Origin: Amycolatopsis sp. EV170708-02-1
GTDB taxonomy: Bacteria; Actinomycetota; Actinomycetes; Mycobacteriales; Pseudonocardiaceae
Assembly (NCBI RefSeq): GCF_022479115.1
Contig: NZ_CP092497.1
Location: 5,022,001-5,086,000, forward strand
Reading direction: 5' to 3'
Length of the DNA stretch: 64,000 nt
Position 1 is the first letter of the stretch; each line of letters starts with the position of its first letter. The notes beneath the pieces are model-generated. The model ran no database searches and was not told the DNA's origin. It worked only from the letters and a program-made list of their open reading frames with translations. This document shows, piece by piece, positions 26,616 to 35,616 of this stretch. A program made the translations under genes and the position numbers.

Positions 26616-27560
26616 TCAGGGGTCCCGCAGGGTGTGGCTGGGCGGCTCGCCGAACGCCGCGCGGTACTGCGCGCTGAACCGGCTGCCGTCCAAGAACCCC
26701 CACTTCGCCGCCACCCCCGTCACCGTCGTGCCGTCGCCCGGTGCGGCGGCTCGGAGGTCCGCCCTGGCCAGGTCGAGCCGCACCCGGCGCAGATAGGCCA
26801 TCGGCGTGGTGTCCAGATGCCGCCGGAACGCCAGTTGCAGGGCCCGCACCGAGACCCGGCAGGCGCGGGCGACGTCGGCGACCCCGAGGTCGAGGTCCGG
26901 ATTCGCCTCCAGGAAGGCGATCCCGCGGCGCACCGTGTCCGGGAGGGCGTCCCTGCGATCACACGGGCGATCGTCGCCCGTGCCCGTGGTGAAGGTGTCC
27001 AGTGCCATGGCCGCCATCAGCCTGCCCGCCGCGCCGAGCACCAGCGGGCCGTTCTCCACGCCCGGATCGGTGAACAAGGCGGTCAGGTACTCGACCGTCC
27101 GGCACCATCGCCGTGCCTTCCCGGGACTCACCGGCTCGTAGCACAACCGTTCGATCACGTCGCCGACCTGCAGCCCGTCGAACAGCGAGAGGTCGATGCC
27201 GGTGATCTGCAACCGCGTGCCGTGCAGCCCCGTCCGGTACTCCCGTCCGGGGTGCGGTCCGACGAACACGTCTCCGGGGACCAGCCTGCGGTCGCTCATC
27301 CCGTCGTCGAGCTCCTGCTCACCGTCCAGCACCCGCAGCAGCACCACCCTGCCCAGCGGCTGGACGACGACCTCCGTGGTCAGCGTGTTGTGCAGGGTGT
27401 CGAAATGCATTTCGCCGAGATCACAGCGGTTGTGCTCGAAACGGTAGCTTTCGACACTGCCGCGGACCCGCAGGCGATTGTCACGGTAGGTCTCGGCGAG
27501 CAGGGCACACGCCTGTTCCGGATCGGTGGTCGCGAACTCCGTCAGTTTCGGTTCGTGCAC
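26616..27560 (-). CDS. AraC-family transcription regulator
   Basis: A 314-residue regulator with an N-terminal AraC-binding-like domain (HFDTLHNTLTTEVVV to about residue 190) and two C-terminal helix-turn-helix motifs (LGVADVARACRVSVRALQLA, then VTGVAAKWGFLDGSRFSAQY). I use the GTG at 27560 because AAAGGAGG lies 10 bp upstream; the GTG at 27569 sits almost on top of that site. It ends 100 bp from the convergent TetR gene and lies just downstream of the CitE-like gene on the same strand. The regulated genes are unknown. Confidence 0.88.
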   Translation of the reverse strand: MHEPKLTEFATTDPEQACALLAETYRDNRLRVRGSVESYRFEHNRCDLGEMHFDTLHNTLTTEVVVQPLGRVVLLRVLDGEQELDDGMSDRRLVPGDVFVGPHPGREYRTGLHGTRLQITGIDLSLFDGLQVGDVIERLCYEPVSPGKARRWCRTVEYLTALFTDPGVENGPLVLGAAGRLMAAMALDTFTTGTGDDRPCDRRDALPDTVRRGIAFLEANPDLDLGVADVARACRVSVRALQLAFRRHLDTTPMAYLRRVRLDLARADLRAAAPGDGTTVTGVAAKWGFLDGSRFSAQYRAAFGEPPSHTLRDP

Positions 27561-27654
27561 GCCGGCCACGCCTCCTTTCCGTTCGCCCGTAACGAAAAGT
27601 CCGCCCGTCGGAACGCTACCGCCGCTCAGCGGGCGCTACCAGGACCCGTCGGCG

Positions 27655-28476
27655 TCATCCGGCTGGTCGAAATGGCCGACCCGCGCGCTGGAGGATCGCC
27701 CTGGCCCTGGCTTCGACCGGCTTGTCGACCATCTGGCCGTCCGCCACGGCCACTGAGCCGTCGCCCACGAGCGCGGCCACTCCCCTCGCCCACTCGATCT
27801 CGCTCGCCGACGGGGCCAGCCCGCGATCGGCGACCGCGACCTGGCGCGGGTGCACGCAGAGTTTCCCGGTGAACCCGAGGGTCTTGGCGTGTTCGAGGTC
27901 GGCGGTGAGCGCGGCCTCGTCGTCGAGCGCCGTGGTGACGCCGTCGATCGGGGCCGCCCGGCCCGCGGCCGCCGCGGCGACGACGAGCGCGGACCGCGCG
28001 TACCGCAACGCCTCGTGCGACCGGTGATCGACGCCGAGCTGCGCGGCCAGGTCGACGCTGCCGAAAGCGGGCCGCACCACCGCGTCCGCGCCGCAGACCG
28101 CCACCGCGTTCGCGATCCCGGCCGCCGTCTCCACCAGCGGCACGATCGGGACCCCCGGCAGCCGCCCGGCGAGGGAATCGATCTCGGCGGGATCCTCGGC
28201 CTTGGGCAGCATCACCGCGAGCGCACGCCCGGCAGTCGCGACATCGTCGTGGTACCAAGCGGTTCCGGCGGCGTTGATCCGGACGATCGCCTGATTTCCT
28301 TCTTCCAGCCACGTCCGGACGTGCTCTCGGGCGGACTCCTTCCGCTCGGGCGCGACGGCGTCCTCCAGGTCGAGGATCACGACGTCGGCGCCGCTCGCCG
28401 CCGCTTTGGCGAACCGGTCCGGCCGGTGACCGGGGACGAACAGGAAGGTCTTGGCGCCGCTCAGGATTTCGTTCAT
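27655..28476 (-). CDS. CitE-like (citramalyl-CoA lyase type) HpcH/HpaI family lyase
   Basis: A 273-residue TIM-barrel lyase of the CitE family, with the acyl-CoA/metal motifs FLFVPGHRPDRF, VILDLEDAVAP, VRINAAGT, VPLVETAAG and CVHPRQV. Family members cleave citramalyl-CoA, malyl-CoA or related beta-hydroxyacyl-CoA esters. The ATG overlaps the MaoC-like stop (ATGA). As the last gene of a CoA-transferase, hydratase, lyase set it would perform the final split to acetyl-CoA and pyruvate if the pathway is itaconate degradation. That pathway is inferred from the gene set, not proven. Confidence 0.87.
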   Translation of the reverse strand: MNEILSGAKTFLFVPGHRPDRFAKAAASGADVVILDLEDAVAPERKESAREHVRTWLEEGNQAIVRINAAGTAWYHDDVATAGRALAVMLPKAEDPAEIDSLAGRLPGVPIVPLVETAAGIANAVAVCGADAVVRPAFGSVDLAAQLGVDHRSHEALRYARSALVVAAAAAGRAAPIDGVTTALDDEAALTADLEHAKTLGFTGKLCVHPRQVAVADRGLAPSASEIEWARGVAALVGDGSVAVADGQMVDKPVEARARAILQRAGRPFRPAG

Positions 28477-29261
28477 CGATCGAGGCTCCGCACCGTCCCG
28501 GTCGCCGTCCGCCGTCCGTGACGATCGCGCACGGCGGTGCCGCTCTCGTCGGCCCGGACGATCATGCCCTGATGGTCGAACAGGGGCGAGACGAGGCGAT
28601 AGTCGAAGGCCAGCCGGCCACCGCTGCCCCGCCGCCGGGCGGCTTCGGCCATCGCGAGCGCCTGCAACGGGCCGTGGGTGAGCAGCCCCGGATAGCCCTC
28701 GACATCGCGGGCGTAGTCGCGGTCGTAATGGATGCGGTGAGCGTTGTAGGTCAGCGCCGAGAAGCGGAACAGCAGGGTCGGCGAGACGTCGATCTCCCAT
28801 TCGTCCTCGGCCACCGGCACCTCCGGCTCCTCGGTGGCCGTCTCGGCCCGCCCGGCCGCGGCGTCGCGGTACACGATGTCCTGTTCCTCTTCGACCACGA
28901 CCACCCCGTCCTGGACGATCCTGTGGCCGGTCACGACGAAGGTCAACCGTCCGGTGCGACCCTGCTTTTCCTGTGTGGAAAGCACTTCCGTATGCCGTTC
29001 GGCAGGCAACCCACATCGCAACGGTCCGAGCGTCCGCACTCGCCCGCCTGCCCACATCCGGCGGCGACCCGGCTCCGGCGGCGCGGGGATCACGCCACGG
29101 ACCGGATGGCCGTCCGGTCCCAGATCGGCCTGCGCGGGCCGGTCGAGCAGGTAGAACCAGTGCCACAGCAGGGGCAGGCCTTCGCCGCCCAGGTCCGGCA
29201 GGTCGACGTCGAGCAGCGAGGCCAGTGCCTCCGCGGGGCCGGGCTGCAGGATCTCCTTCAC
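28473..29261 (-). CDS. MaoC/FAS1-like acyl-CoA hydratase (itaconyl/mesaconyl-CoA type)
   Basis: A 262-residue double hot-dog protein. The C-terminal half carries FSALTYNAHRIHYDRDYA and YPGLLTHGPLQALAM, the signature of mesaconyl-C4-CoA/itaconyl-CoA hydratase-like proteins, where the usual GDxNPxH of R-hydratases reads TYNAHRIH. Predicted role: hydrate itaconyl-CoA (or mesaconyl-CoA) to citramalyl-CoA. GTG at 29261 overlaps the CoA-transferase stop (GTGA), and its own stop overlaps the lyase start, so all three are coupled. Confidence 0.82.
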   Translation of the reverse strand: MKEILQPGPAEALASLLDVDLPDLGGEGLPLLWHWFYLLDRPAQADLGPDGHPVRGVIPAPPEPGRRRMWAGGRVRTLGPLRCGLPAERHTEVLSTQEKQGRTGRLTFVVTGHRIVQDGVVVVEEEQDIVYRDAAAGRAETATEEPEVPVAEDEWEIDVSPTLLFRFSALTYNAHRIHYDRDYARDVEGYPGLLTHGPLQALAMAEAARRRGSGGRLAFDYRLVSPLFDHQGMIVRADESGTAVRDRHGRRTATGTVRSLDR

Positions 29262-30412
29262 GTTCGCACCTCCCGCCGGGCACCGAACTCGGCCCGGATC
29301 GACTCGTTGTGCGCTCCCAGCGCGGGCACCGGCCCCATCGCCGGTTCTCGGCCGTCGACCTCGACCGGCGGGAGCAGCGCCTCCAGCGTGCCCGCCGGGG
29401 TTTCCACCGCACGCCACCGGTTCCGCGCGGCCAGCTGCGGATGCCGGGTGAACTGCTCGGGCGTCCGCAACCGGGCATTGGCGATCCCGGCTCGCTCCAG
29501 CAGATCTCCGACCTCGGCCGCGGTCAGGCCGGCGAAGGTCTCTTCCAGGATCGCGGTGAGCTCGCCGTCGTTGCCGACGCGGTCGTCGTTGGTGCGGAAG
29601 CGCGGATCTTCGGCGAGCCCGGGGCGCGCCAGGACGTCCCGGCAGAGCACGACCCATTCCCGTTCACTTTGGACACTCAGGAAGACCTGGTCGTCGCCCG
29701 TGCGGTACGGCCCGTACGGCGAGATCGACGGATGCGCCGCCGCCGTGCGCCTCGGCGGTTCCTGGCCGTAGCGGGAGAAATAGGCGGGCTGGCTCATCCA
29801 TTCGCCGAGCGAATCGATCATCGCGACGTGCAGGCTCGCCCCCTCGCCGGTGCGCTCGCGCTCGTACAGCGCGGTGAGGATGCCGCTGTAGGCGTACATC
29901 CCGGTGGCGATGTCGGCGATCGAGATCCCCGCCTTGGCCGGGGTCTCCGGCGTGCCGGTGGACATCACGAGCCCGGTTTCGCACTGCACCAGGAGATCGT
30001 AGGCCTTCTTCGTCCGATATGGACCTTCCGGACCGTAGCCCGAGATCGAACAGTGGATCAGCTCCGGACGCTCCGCGCACAGCGTCCCGGCGTCGAGACC
30101 GAGCCGTTCCGCCGCTCCGGGGGCGAGGTTCTGCAGGAAGACGTCCGCCCGGCCGATCATCGTGCCGAGCAGTGCCCGGTCTTCCGGATCCTTGATGTCG
30201 AGTTCGACGCTCTCCTTGCCCCGGTTGAGCCAGACGAAGTAGCTCGACTGCCCGTGCACGGTGCGGTCGTAGTCGCGGGCGAAGTCGCCGACGCCGCGGC
30301 GTTCGATCTTGATCACGCGCGCGCCGAGGTCGGCGAGCTGGCGTGAGGCGAAGGGCGCGGCGACGGCCTGTTCCAAGGCGACGACGGTGATTCCCTCGAG
30401 TGGTTGGCGCAT
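29258..30412 (-). CDS. Family III (CaiB/BaiF) CoA-transferase
   Basis: A 384-residue family III CoA-transferase of usual length. LADLGARVIKIER, NRGKESVELDIK and the catalytic Asp in KKAYDLLVQCETG are visible, followed by GISIADIATGMYA. These enzymes move CoA from a donor such as succinyl-CoA to a carboxylic acid. In this operon it would activate a C5 dicarboxylate such as itaconate. It begins 17 bp after the acyl-CoA dehydrogenase gene and overlaps the hydratase gene. Specificity cannot be read from sequence. Confidence 0.9.
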   Translation of the reverse strand: MRQPLEGITVVALEQAVAAPFASRQLADLGARVIKIERRGVGDFARDYDRTVHGQSSYFVWLNRGKESVELDIKDPEDRALLGTMIGRADVFLQNLAPGAAERLGLDAGTLCAERPELIHCSISGYGPEGPYRTKKAYDLLVQCETGLVMSTGTPETPAKAGISIADIATGMYAYSGILTALYERERTGEGASLHVAMIDSLGEWMSQPAYFSRYGQEPPRRTAAAHPSISPYGPYRTGDDQVFLSVQSEREWVVLCRDVLARPGLAEDPRFRTNDDRVGNDGELTAILEETFAGLTAAEVGDLLERAGIANARLRTPEQFTRHPQLAARNRWRAVETPAGTLEALLPPVEVDGREPAMGPVPALGAHNESIRAEFGARREVRT

Positions 30413-30429
30413 GAAGCCTTCCTCGGTGG

Positions 30430-31578
30430 TCAGGACGGGATGCGGTGCCGTTCGATCAGCTGGCGCGCGATCACGCCACGCTGGATCTCGTTGGTGCCCT
30501 CGCCGACGATCATCAGTGGCGCGTCGCGGAAGTAGCGTTCGACGTCGTACTCCGTCGAGTAGCCGTAACCGCCGTGGATGCGGACCGCGTCGAGCGCGAT
30601 CTCCATCGCGGCCTCGGAGGCGAACAGTTTCGCCATGCCGGCCTCCAGATCCGCGCGTTCACCCGAGTCGTAGCGGCGCGCCGCGTGGTGGACCAGCTGG
30701 CGGGCGGCTTCGAGTTTGGTCGCCATGTCCGCGAGATGGTTCCCGACCGACTGGTGCCGCCAGATCGGCTTGCCGAAGCTCTCGCGTTCCTGGGCGTAGC
30801 GCAGGGAATCCTCCAGCGCGGCCCGGCCGACGCCGAGTGCCCTGGCGGCGACCTGGATCCGGCCGATCTCCAGGCCCCGCATCATCTGGGCGAACCCGCG
30901 CCCCTCCACCCCGCCGAGCAGCGCCGTCGCCGGTGCGCGGAAATCGTCGAAGGAGAGCTCGCAGCTCTCGACGCCCTTGTAACCGAGCTTCGGCAGGTCC
31001 CGCGAGACCTCGAAACCGGGGCCTTTCTCCACCAGCAGGATGGAGATCCCCTTGTGCGCGGGTTCCGCGGCGGGGTCGGTCTTGCACAACAGCGCGACCA
31101 GCCGGGACCGGCGCGCGTTGGTGATCCAGGTCTTGCTGCCGTTGATCACATACTCGTCGCCCTCGCGGCGTGCGGTGGTGCGGAGTGCCTGCAGATCCGA
31201 GCCGCCACCGGGTTCGGTGAGCGCCATCGTCGCGCGGATCTCGCCCGTCGCCAGCTTCGGCAGGTAGGTGTCCTTCTGCTCCTGTGTGCCATACGCGGCA
31301 AGGAGTTTCGCGACGACGGTGTGGCCGCCCATCGCGCCGGCCAGGCTCATCCAGCCGCGCGCGAGCTCCTCCGTCACCGACGCGTAGCACTGGGCGGAGA
31401 CATGGGTCTCGCCCCACGGCTCGGGCACGGCCAGCCCGAACACGCCCATCGCCTTCATCTTGTCGATGAGTTCCCCGGGGTAGGTGTTCGCGTGGTCGAG
31501 CTCCCGCGCGACGGGCCGGACCTCGCGATCCACGAACTCGGCCACGAGCGCGACGATCTCGATCTCTTCCTCGGTCAT
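30430..31578 (-). CDS. Acyl-CoA dehydrogenase
   Basis: A 382-residue acyl-CoA dehydrogenase starting at MTEEEIEIV. It has the FAD segment ATMALTEPGGGSDL, the WITNARR strand, HQSVGNHLADMATKLEAAR and the catalytic-Glu region VGEGTNEIQRGVIA of short-chain-type enzymes. It is first in the operon, facing the LysR gene. A homologous dehydrogenase accompanies the itaconate genes of Pseudomonas; it could introduce the double bond into methylsuccinyl-CoA or a related branched acyl-CoA. The substrate is not determined. Confidence 0.9.
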   Translation of the reverse strand: MTEEEIEIVALVAEFVDREVRPVARELDHANTYPGELIDKMKAMGVFGLAVPEPWGETHVSAQCYASVTEELARGWMSLAGAMGGHTVVAKLLAAYGTQEQKDTYLPKLATGEIRATMALTEPGGGSDLQALRTTARREGDEYVINGSKTWITNARRSRLVALLCKTDPAAEPAHKGISILLVEKGPGFEVSRDLPKLGYKGVESCELSFDDFRAPATALLGGVEGRGFAQMMRGLEIGRIQVAARALGVGRAALEDSLRYAQERESFGKPIWRHQSVGNHLADMATKLEAARQLVHHAARRYDSGERADLEAGMAKLFASEAAMEIALDAVRIHGGYGYSTEYDVERYFRDAPLMIVGEGTNEIQRGVIARQLIERHRIPS

Positions 31579-31583
31579 GTGGT

Positions 31584-31640
31584 TATCATGAGCGATGATG
31601 AGAAGGTATGTGAAATACCGAATCATGATAGCCGTATACC
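31584..31640. promoter_or_regulatory. LysR-type binding sites in the divergent promoter
   Basis: GGTAT (31605-31609) and ATACC (31615-31619) form a 15-bp inverted repeat with T-N11-A character. A second ATACC half-site follows at 31636-31640, exactly two helical turns (21 bp) on. TATCATGA (31584-31591) and TCATGATA (31623-31630) form another inverted pair. This is the layout expected of a LysR regulator with recognition and activation sites. Confidence 0.62.
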
Positions 31641-31664
31641 GGTCCGCGATGTGAAGGGGCGACG

Positions 31665-32612
31665 GTGGACTTCAAGCAGCTCAAGGCGTTGGTAACGGTC
31701 GCCGAGGTCGGCAGCGTGACCCGCGCGGCCGAGCTGCTGCACCTGGTCCAGCCCGCGGTCACCCGGCAGATCCGCACCTTGGAGCAGGAGCTCGGGGTGC
31801 CGTTGTTCGAGCGGACGCGCCACGGGATGCGCCCCACCGAGGCGGGCGCGACGCTCGTCGAACGAGCACGGCGGGCGCTCACCGAACTCGACCGGGCCAG
31901 GGCCGAACTGGCCCCGAAACCCGGGGTGGTCACCGGGATCGTCACGGTCGGCCTGCTGGAGAGCTCCGCCGAACGGCTCGCCGCGCCGCTGACGACGGCC
32001 GTGCTGCGCGAGCATCCGGGCATCGAACTGCGGCTGCTCACCGCGTACTCGGGGCATCTTCAGCGGTGGATCGACGACGGTGACGTCGATCTGAGCCTGC
32101 TCTACAACCTGACCAGTACGCCGTCGCTCAACGTCCGTCCGCTGGTCCGCGAGCGGCTCTGGGCGGTCGCTCCCCCGTCGGCCGGGCTCGACCCGGCGCG
32201 GCCGGTCCCGTTCGCCGAGGTCGCCGCGCATCCGCTGGTCATGCCGTCCGAAGGGCACGCGCTGCGCACCCTCATCGACGGCGCGGCCCGTGAGGCGGGC
32301 GCCGAGGCGGAGGTCACCGTGCAGACCAACGCCATGACCTTGCAGAAACGCCTCGTGCTCGGCGGGCACGGCTGGACGATCCTGCCCGGCATCGGTATCG
32401 CGGCGGACGTCGCCGACGGCCTCCTGAGCGCGGCCCCGGTCTGCGAACCGGAGGTCTGGCGGACCGTCGTCCTCGGCACGCCCAGGACAGGGCGCGTCAC
32501 ACCCGCCGTCGACGCCGTCGCCCGGGCACTGGTCAGGCAGATCCACCGGACCGTACGCGAGGGCGAGTGGCCCTCGGCGCGGCTCTGGGAAGACCGAACA
32601 GGAGAAGAATGA
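31665..32612 (+). CDS. LysR-family regulator of the CoA-ester operon
   Basis: A 315-residue LysR regulator. The N-terminal helix-turn-helix is VTRAAELLHLVQPAVTRQIR, and the C-terminal effector-binding domain covers residues about 90-300. GTG at 31665 has GAAGGGG upstream. It is divergent from the acyl-CoA dehydrogenase operon across an 86-bp region with clear inverted repeats, and its stop overlaps the hydrolase start (ATGA). LysR regulators govern itaconate operons elsewhere, so it probably activates this operon in response to a pathway acid. Confidence 0.9.
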   Translation: MDFKQLKALVTVAEVGSVTRAAELLHLVQPAVTRQIRTLEQELGVPLFERTRHGMRPTEAGATLVERARRALTELDRARAELAPKPGVVTGIVTVGLLESSAERLAAPLTTAVLREHPGIELRLLTAYSGHLQRWIDDGDVDLSLLYNLTSTPSLNVRPLVRERLWAVAPPSAGLDPARPVPFAEVAAHPLVMPSEGHALRTLIDGAAREAGAEAEVTVQTNAMTLQKRLVLGGHGWTILPGIGIAADVADGLLSAAPVCEPEVWRTVVLGTPRTGRVTPAVDAVARALVRQIHRTVREGEWPSARLWEDRTGEE

Positions 32613-33391
32613 GCACGCACCCCCGCACCGGCCACGCCGTCGCCGCCGACGGCACGCGGCTGGCCTACCAGTGGCACGGCTCGGGAAGGCCGCTCGTCCT
32701 GCTGGCCGGGCAGGCGAACGACCACACGTGGTGGGACCGCACGCGCGGGGACTTCCCGAGCACGATCACCATGGACTATCGCGGGACCGGCGCCAGTGAC
32801 GCACCCGATTCCGCCTACTCCACAACGGGTTTCGCGGACGACGTGATCGCCGTGCTCGACGGGCTCGGGGTCGGGGAAGCCGACGTCTACGGCACCTCGA
32901 TGGGCGGGCGCGTCGCGCAGTGGGTCGCCGCGCGGTATCCCGATCGCGTGCGGCGGCTGGTGCTCGGCTGCACCACGCCGGGCGGCGAACACGGTGTCGA
33001 ACGATCGAACGACGTGCGGCTCGCCCTGGCGCGGCGATCCTCGGCGGAGGCTCGGGAGACGCTGGAGGACCTGATGTACACGCCCGCCTGGCGAGCGGCC
33101 AATCCCGGCCCGTACCGGGTGCTGGGCGCGCATGGCATGCCTCCGCACGCGGTGCGCGGGCATCTCGTCGCGAGCAACACCCACGATGCCTGGGACGCGC
33201 TTCCGGAGATCACCGCGCCCACCCTGGTCCTGCACGGCGACGACGACCTGCTCGCGCCGGTGGCGAACGCGCCGTTGCTGACGGACCGGATTCCCGACGC
33301 GCGGATGCATCTCTTCGCCGGGGCACGGCACGCCTACTTCGACGAATGCCGTCCCGAATCGAGCGACCTGGTGAGCGACTTCCTCGGGTAG
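32609..33391 (+). CDS. Alpha/beta hydrolase coupled to LysR
   Basis: A 260-residue alpha/beta hydrolase with nucleophile elbow YGTSMGG, an acid in LHGDDDLLAP and a His in GARHAYFDE. It resembles enol-lactonase and thioesterase-like hydrolases. I start at ATG 32609, which overlaps the LysR stop. The gene is 100 bp from the transporter, in the same direction. It may hydrolyse an ester or thioester form of the pathway substrate; this is inference. Confidence 0.87.
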   Translation: MSTHPRTGHAVAADGTRLAYQWHGSGRPLVLLAGQANDHTWWDRTRGDFPSTITMDYRGTGASDAPDSAYSTTGFADDVIAVLDGLGVGEADVYGTSMGGRVAQWVAARYPDRVRRLVLGCTTPGGEHGVERSNDVRLALARRSSAEARETLEDLMYTPAWRAANPGPYRVLGAHGMPPHAVRGHLVASNTHDAWDALPEITAPTLVLHGDDDLLAPVANAPLLTDRIPDARMHLFAGARHAYFDECRPESSDLVSDFLG

Positions 33392-33491
33392 ACCATGCCG
33401 ACCGGGTATGTGCCCATCGCGGATTTCTATTTCTCAACCGCAGGGATCACAGCTCATGATGGTCGGCATTCCCGGAGCGAAGGAGCTTCCC

Positions 33492-34805
33492 TTGCCGCAC
33501 AAGAAACCCGGCGTCGTCGCGAACGTGGTGCGCGGCTGCCTCGGAAACCTGGTCGAGTGGTACGACTGGTTCGTCTACGCCTCGTTCAGCATCTACTTCG
33601 CGGCCAGTTTCTTCCCCGAGGGAAACCTGACGGCACAGCTGCTTTCGACGGCCGTCGTGTTCGCCGTCGGGTTCCTGATGCGCCCGCTCGGCGGCTGGCT
33701 CCTGGGTCTCTACGCGGACAGGTTCGGCCGCCGGGCGGCGTTGACCCTGTCCGTGACGCTGATGAGCTTCGGCTCGCTGGCCATCGCGCTCACGCCGGGC
33801 TATTCGTCGATCGGCATCCTGGCGCCCGTGATCCTCGTGGTCGCCCGGCTCGCGCAAGGTCTCTCGGTGGGTGGCGAATTCGGTTCGAGCGCGACCTACC
33901 TGTCCGAGATCGCCACTCCGCGGCGACGCGGGTTCTACTCGAGCTTCCAGTACGTTTCGATCACCGTCGGGCAGCTCTCGGCCCTGCTGGTGATGATCGT
34001 GATGCAGTCTCTGCTCACCGAAGCGCAGATGTACGCGTGGGGCTGGCGGGTCCCGTTCGTGCTCGGTGCCATCGCCGGACTCGTGGTGATGTACCTCCGC
34101 CGCAGCATGGTGGAATCGGAACACTTCCAGCGCTCTTCGGCGGCCGGCTCGCCGCCTCGCGGCGGCCTGCGGGTCCTGCTGCGCGAGCACCGCCGCCAGG
34201 TCCTCGCCGTCCTCGGTCTCGCCATCGGCGGGACGGTGGCGTTCTACACCTTCACCAGTTACCTGCAGAAGTACATGGTGAACACCGCCGGGATCCCGAA
34301 GCCGACCGCTTCGCTCATCGGTTTCGCCGCCCTGTTCCTGTTCATCTTCATGCAGCCCGTCGCCGGCGCCCTTTCCGACCGCTGGGGCCGCCGCCCGGTC
34401 ATGTTCGGCTTCTCCGTCGGCGGCATGCTGCTGACCGTGCCGATCATGACGCTCGTGGGGCGGACGGGGAATCCGTGGGTCGCGTTCCTGCTCATGATCA
34501 CCGCCACGGTCTTCCTCAGCGGCTACACCGCCTTGTCGGCCATCATCAAGGCGGAAATGTTCCCCACCAACGTCCGCGCGCTCGGCGTCGGCCTGCCCCA
34601 CGCCCTGGCGACCGCGGTGTTCGGCGGGCTTTCGGAGCCGATCGCGCTGGCCCTGAAGCAGGCTGGGCACGAGAGCGTGTTCTTCTGGTGGGTCACCGGG
34701 TGTATCGCACTGACTTTCGTCGCGACTTTGGTGGTGCGGGAACCTTCGCGTGACTCGGCCTTGGAGGCCGGGGTGCTGCCTGCTCGGGATTCTGTTGCGC
34801 GGTAG
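33492..34805 (+). CDS. MHS-family (metabolite:H+ symporter) MFS transporter
   Basis: A 437-residue membrane transporter with twelve predicted helices. The opening GNLVEWYDWFVYASFS, the RFGRRAAL loop and RLAQGLSVGGEFGSSATYL are hallmarks of the MHS branch (KgtP, ShiA, citrate and other dicarboxylate symporters). I prefer the TTG at 33492, six bases after AAGGAG and giving a typical short N terminus; ATG at 33456 is the alternative. Beside the CoA-transferase operon it is a plausible proton-coupled importer of the dicarboxylate. GGTATGTG at 33405-33412 repeats part of the LysR site upstream. Confidence 0.88.
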   Translation: MPHKKPGVVANVVRGCLGNLVEWYDWFVYASFSIYFAASFFPEGNLTAQLLSTAVVFAVGFLMRPLGGWLLGLYADRFGRRAALTLSVTLMSFGSLAIALTPGYSSIGILAPVILVVARLAQGLSVGGEFGSSATYLSEIATPRRRGFYSSFQYVSITVGQLSALLVMIVMQSLLTEAQMYAWGWRVPFVLGAIAGLVVMYLRRSMVESEHFQRSSAAGSPPRGGLRVLLREHRRQVLAVLGLAIGGTVAFYTFTSYLQKYMVNTAGIPKPTASLIGFAALFLFIFMQPVAGALSDRWGRRPVMFGFSVGGMLLTVPIMTLVGRTGNPWVAFLLMITATVFLSGYTALSAIIKAEMFPTNVRALGVGLPHALATAVFGGLSEPIALALKQAGHESVFFWWVTGCIALTFVATLVVREPSRDSALEAGVLPARDSVAR

Positions 34806-35616
34806 GCGGGGCTTGTTCCGGGTGGGCTACTGGGATGGGGTGGCATGTTGGGGCGTTGTCGGATTTCGGCAATGCGGCAGGGCACGCGAGCGCCTTGGCG
34901 GGCGGGTAGCGACGATTCCGGCGACACGGCCTTGCGACAGGTGCGAACAGTGCGGCGGTGCTTCTGCGTGATGTTCGCTTTGGCGTCGCCGTATTTCGGC
35001 TACAGCGGTCCCAAGCATCGGTGCGGTCGCTGAACCGTGGTCGGTTTTCGGCAACACCGTCGTCGTTTTCCGGTGACGACTCGGAACGGTGGCCGGCGGT
35101 GGTCACGGCGGGACGGATCGGCAAGTTCGGTATCGGCGCCGAATTGCCAGGACAGCGAGTGGCGGAGGTCGCAGGCCTGGGGATGCGGTGGCTGCCGGGT
35201 CTTCGGTTCTCACCCTCAGCGGGTCGCCGGGCCAGCGAGGCCGGGTGTGGCCCATGCCCGGTGGGAGCGTCGGGCACTCCGAGAAACGACGACACTGCAC
35301 AGCAGCGACGACATCCGCAGTCCCTGGCCCGTCGCCGATTCCTGACAACACCGTCGTCGTTTTCCGGCAACAGCTCCGAGCCCGCACGAACTCGTCCGCT
35401 CCGGCCGTGGATCGGATACCGACCCCGGCCCACGTCGAGAACCCGCCCCGACGCCGGTGATCCACCGCAACACCGTGCTCGACCCGGACCAGCGATGTGC
35501 CCATACCCGGACCACCGCTCACTCCGAGAAACGACAACACAGCCGCAGCAACAACATCCACACCCCCGACCCGCCGCCAATCCCCGACAACACCGTCGTC
35601 GTTTTCCGGCAACAGC
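34806..35616. pseudogene. Decayed, repeated fragments of an HNH/DUF222 gene
   Basis: No intact gene is seen in these 811 bp. The stretch from about 35140 to 35260 clearly matches the 3' part of the neighbouring HNH gene (GGTCGCAGGCCTG, the GGGTCTTCGG region, then CCAGCGAGGCCGGG), with an internal deletion. Two copies of a roughly 245-bp unit follow, both holding CACTCCGAGAAACGAC and ending in CCGTCGTCGTTTTCCGGCAA (about 35350 and 35595); a third partial copy is near 35050. Minus-strand translations keep residues such as EFVRAR of the HNH protein. It appears to be a graveyard of duplicated HNH fragments. Confidence 0.7.
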
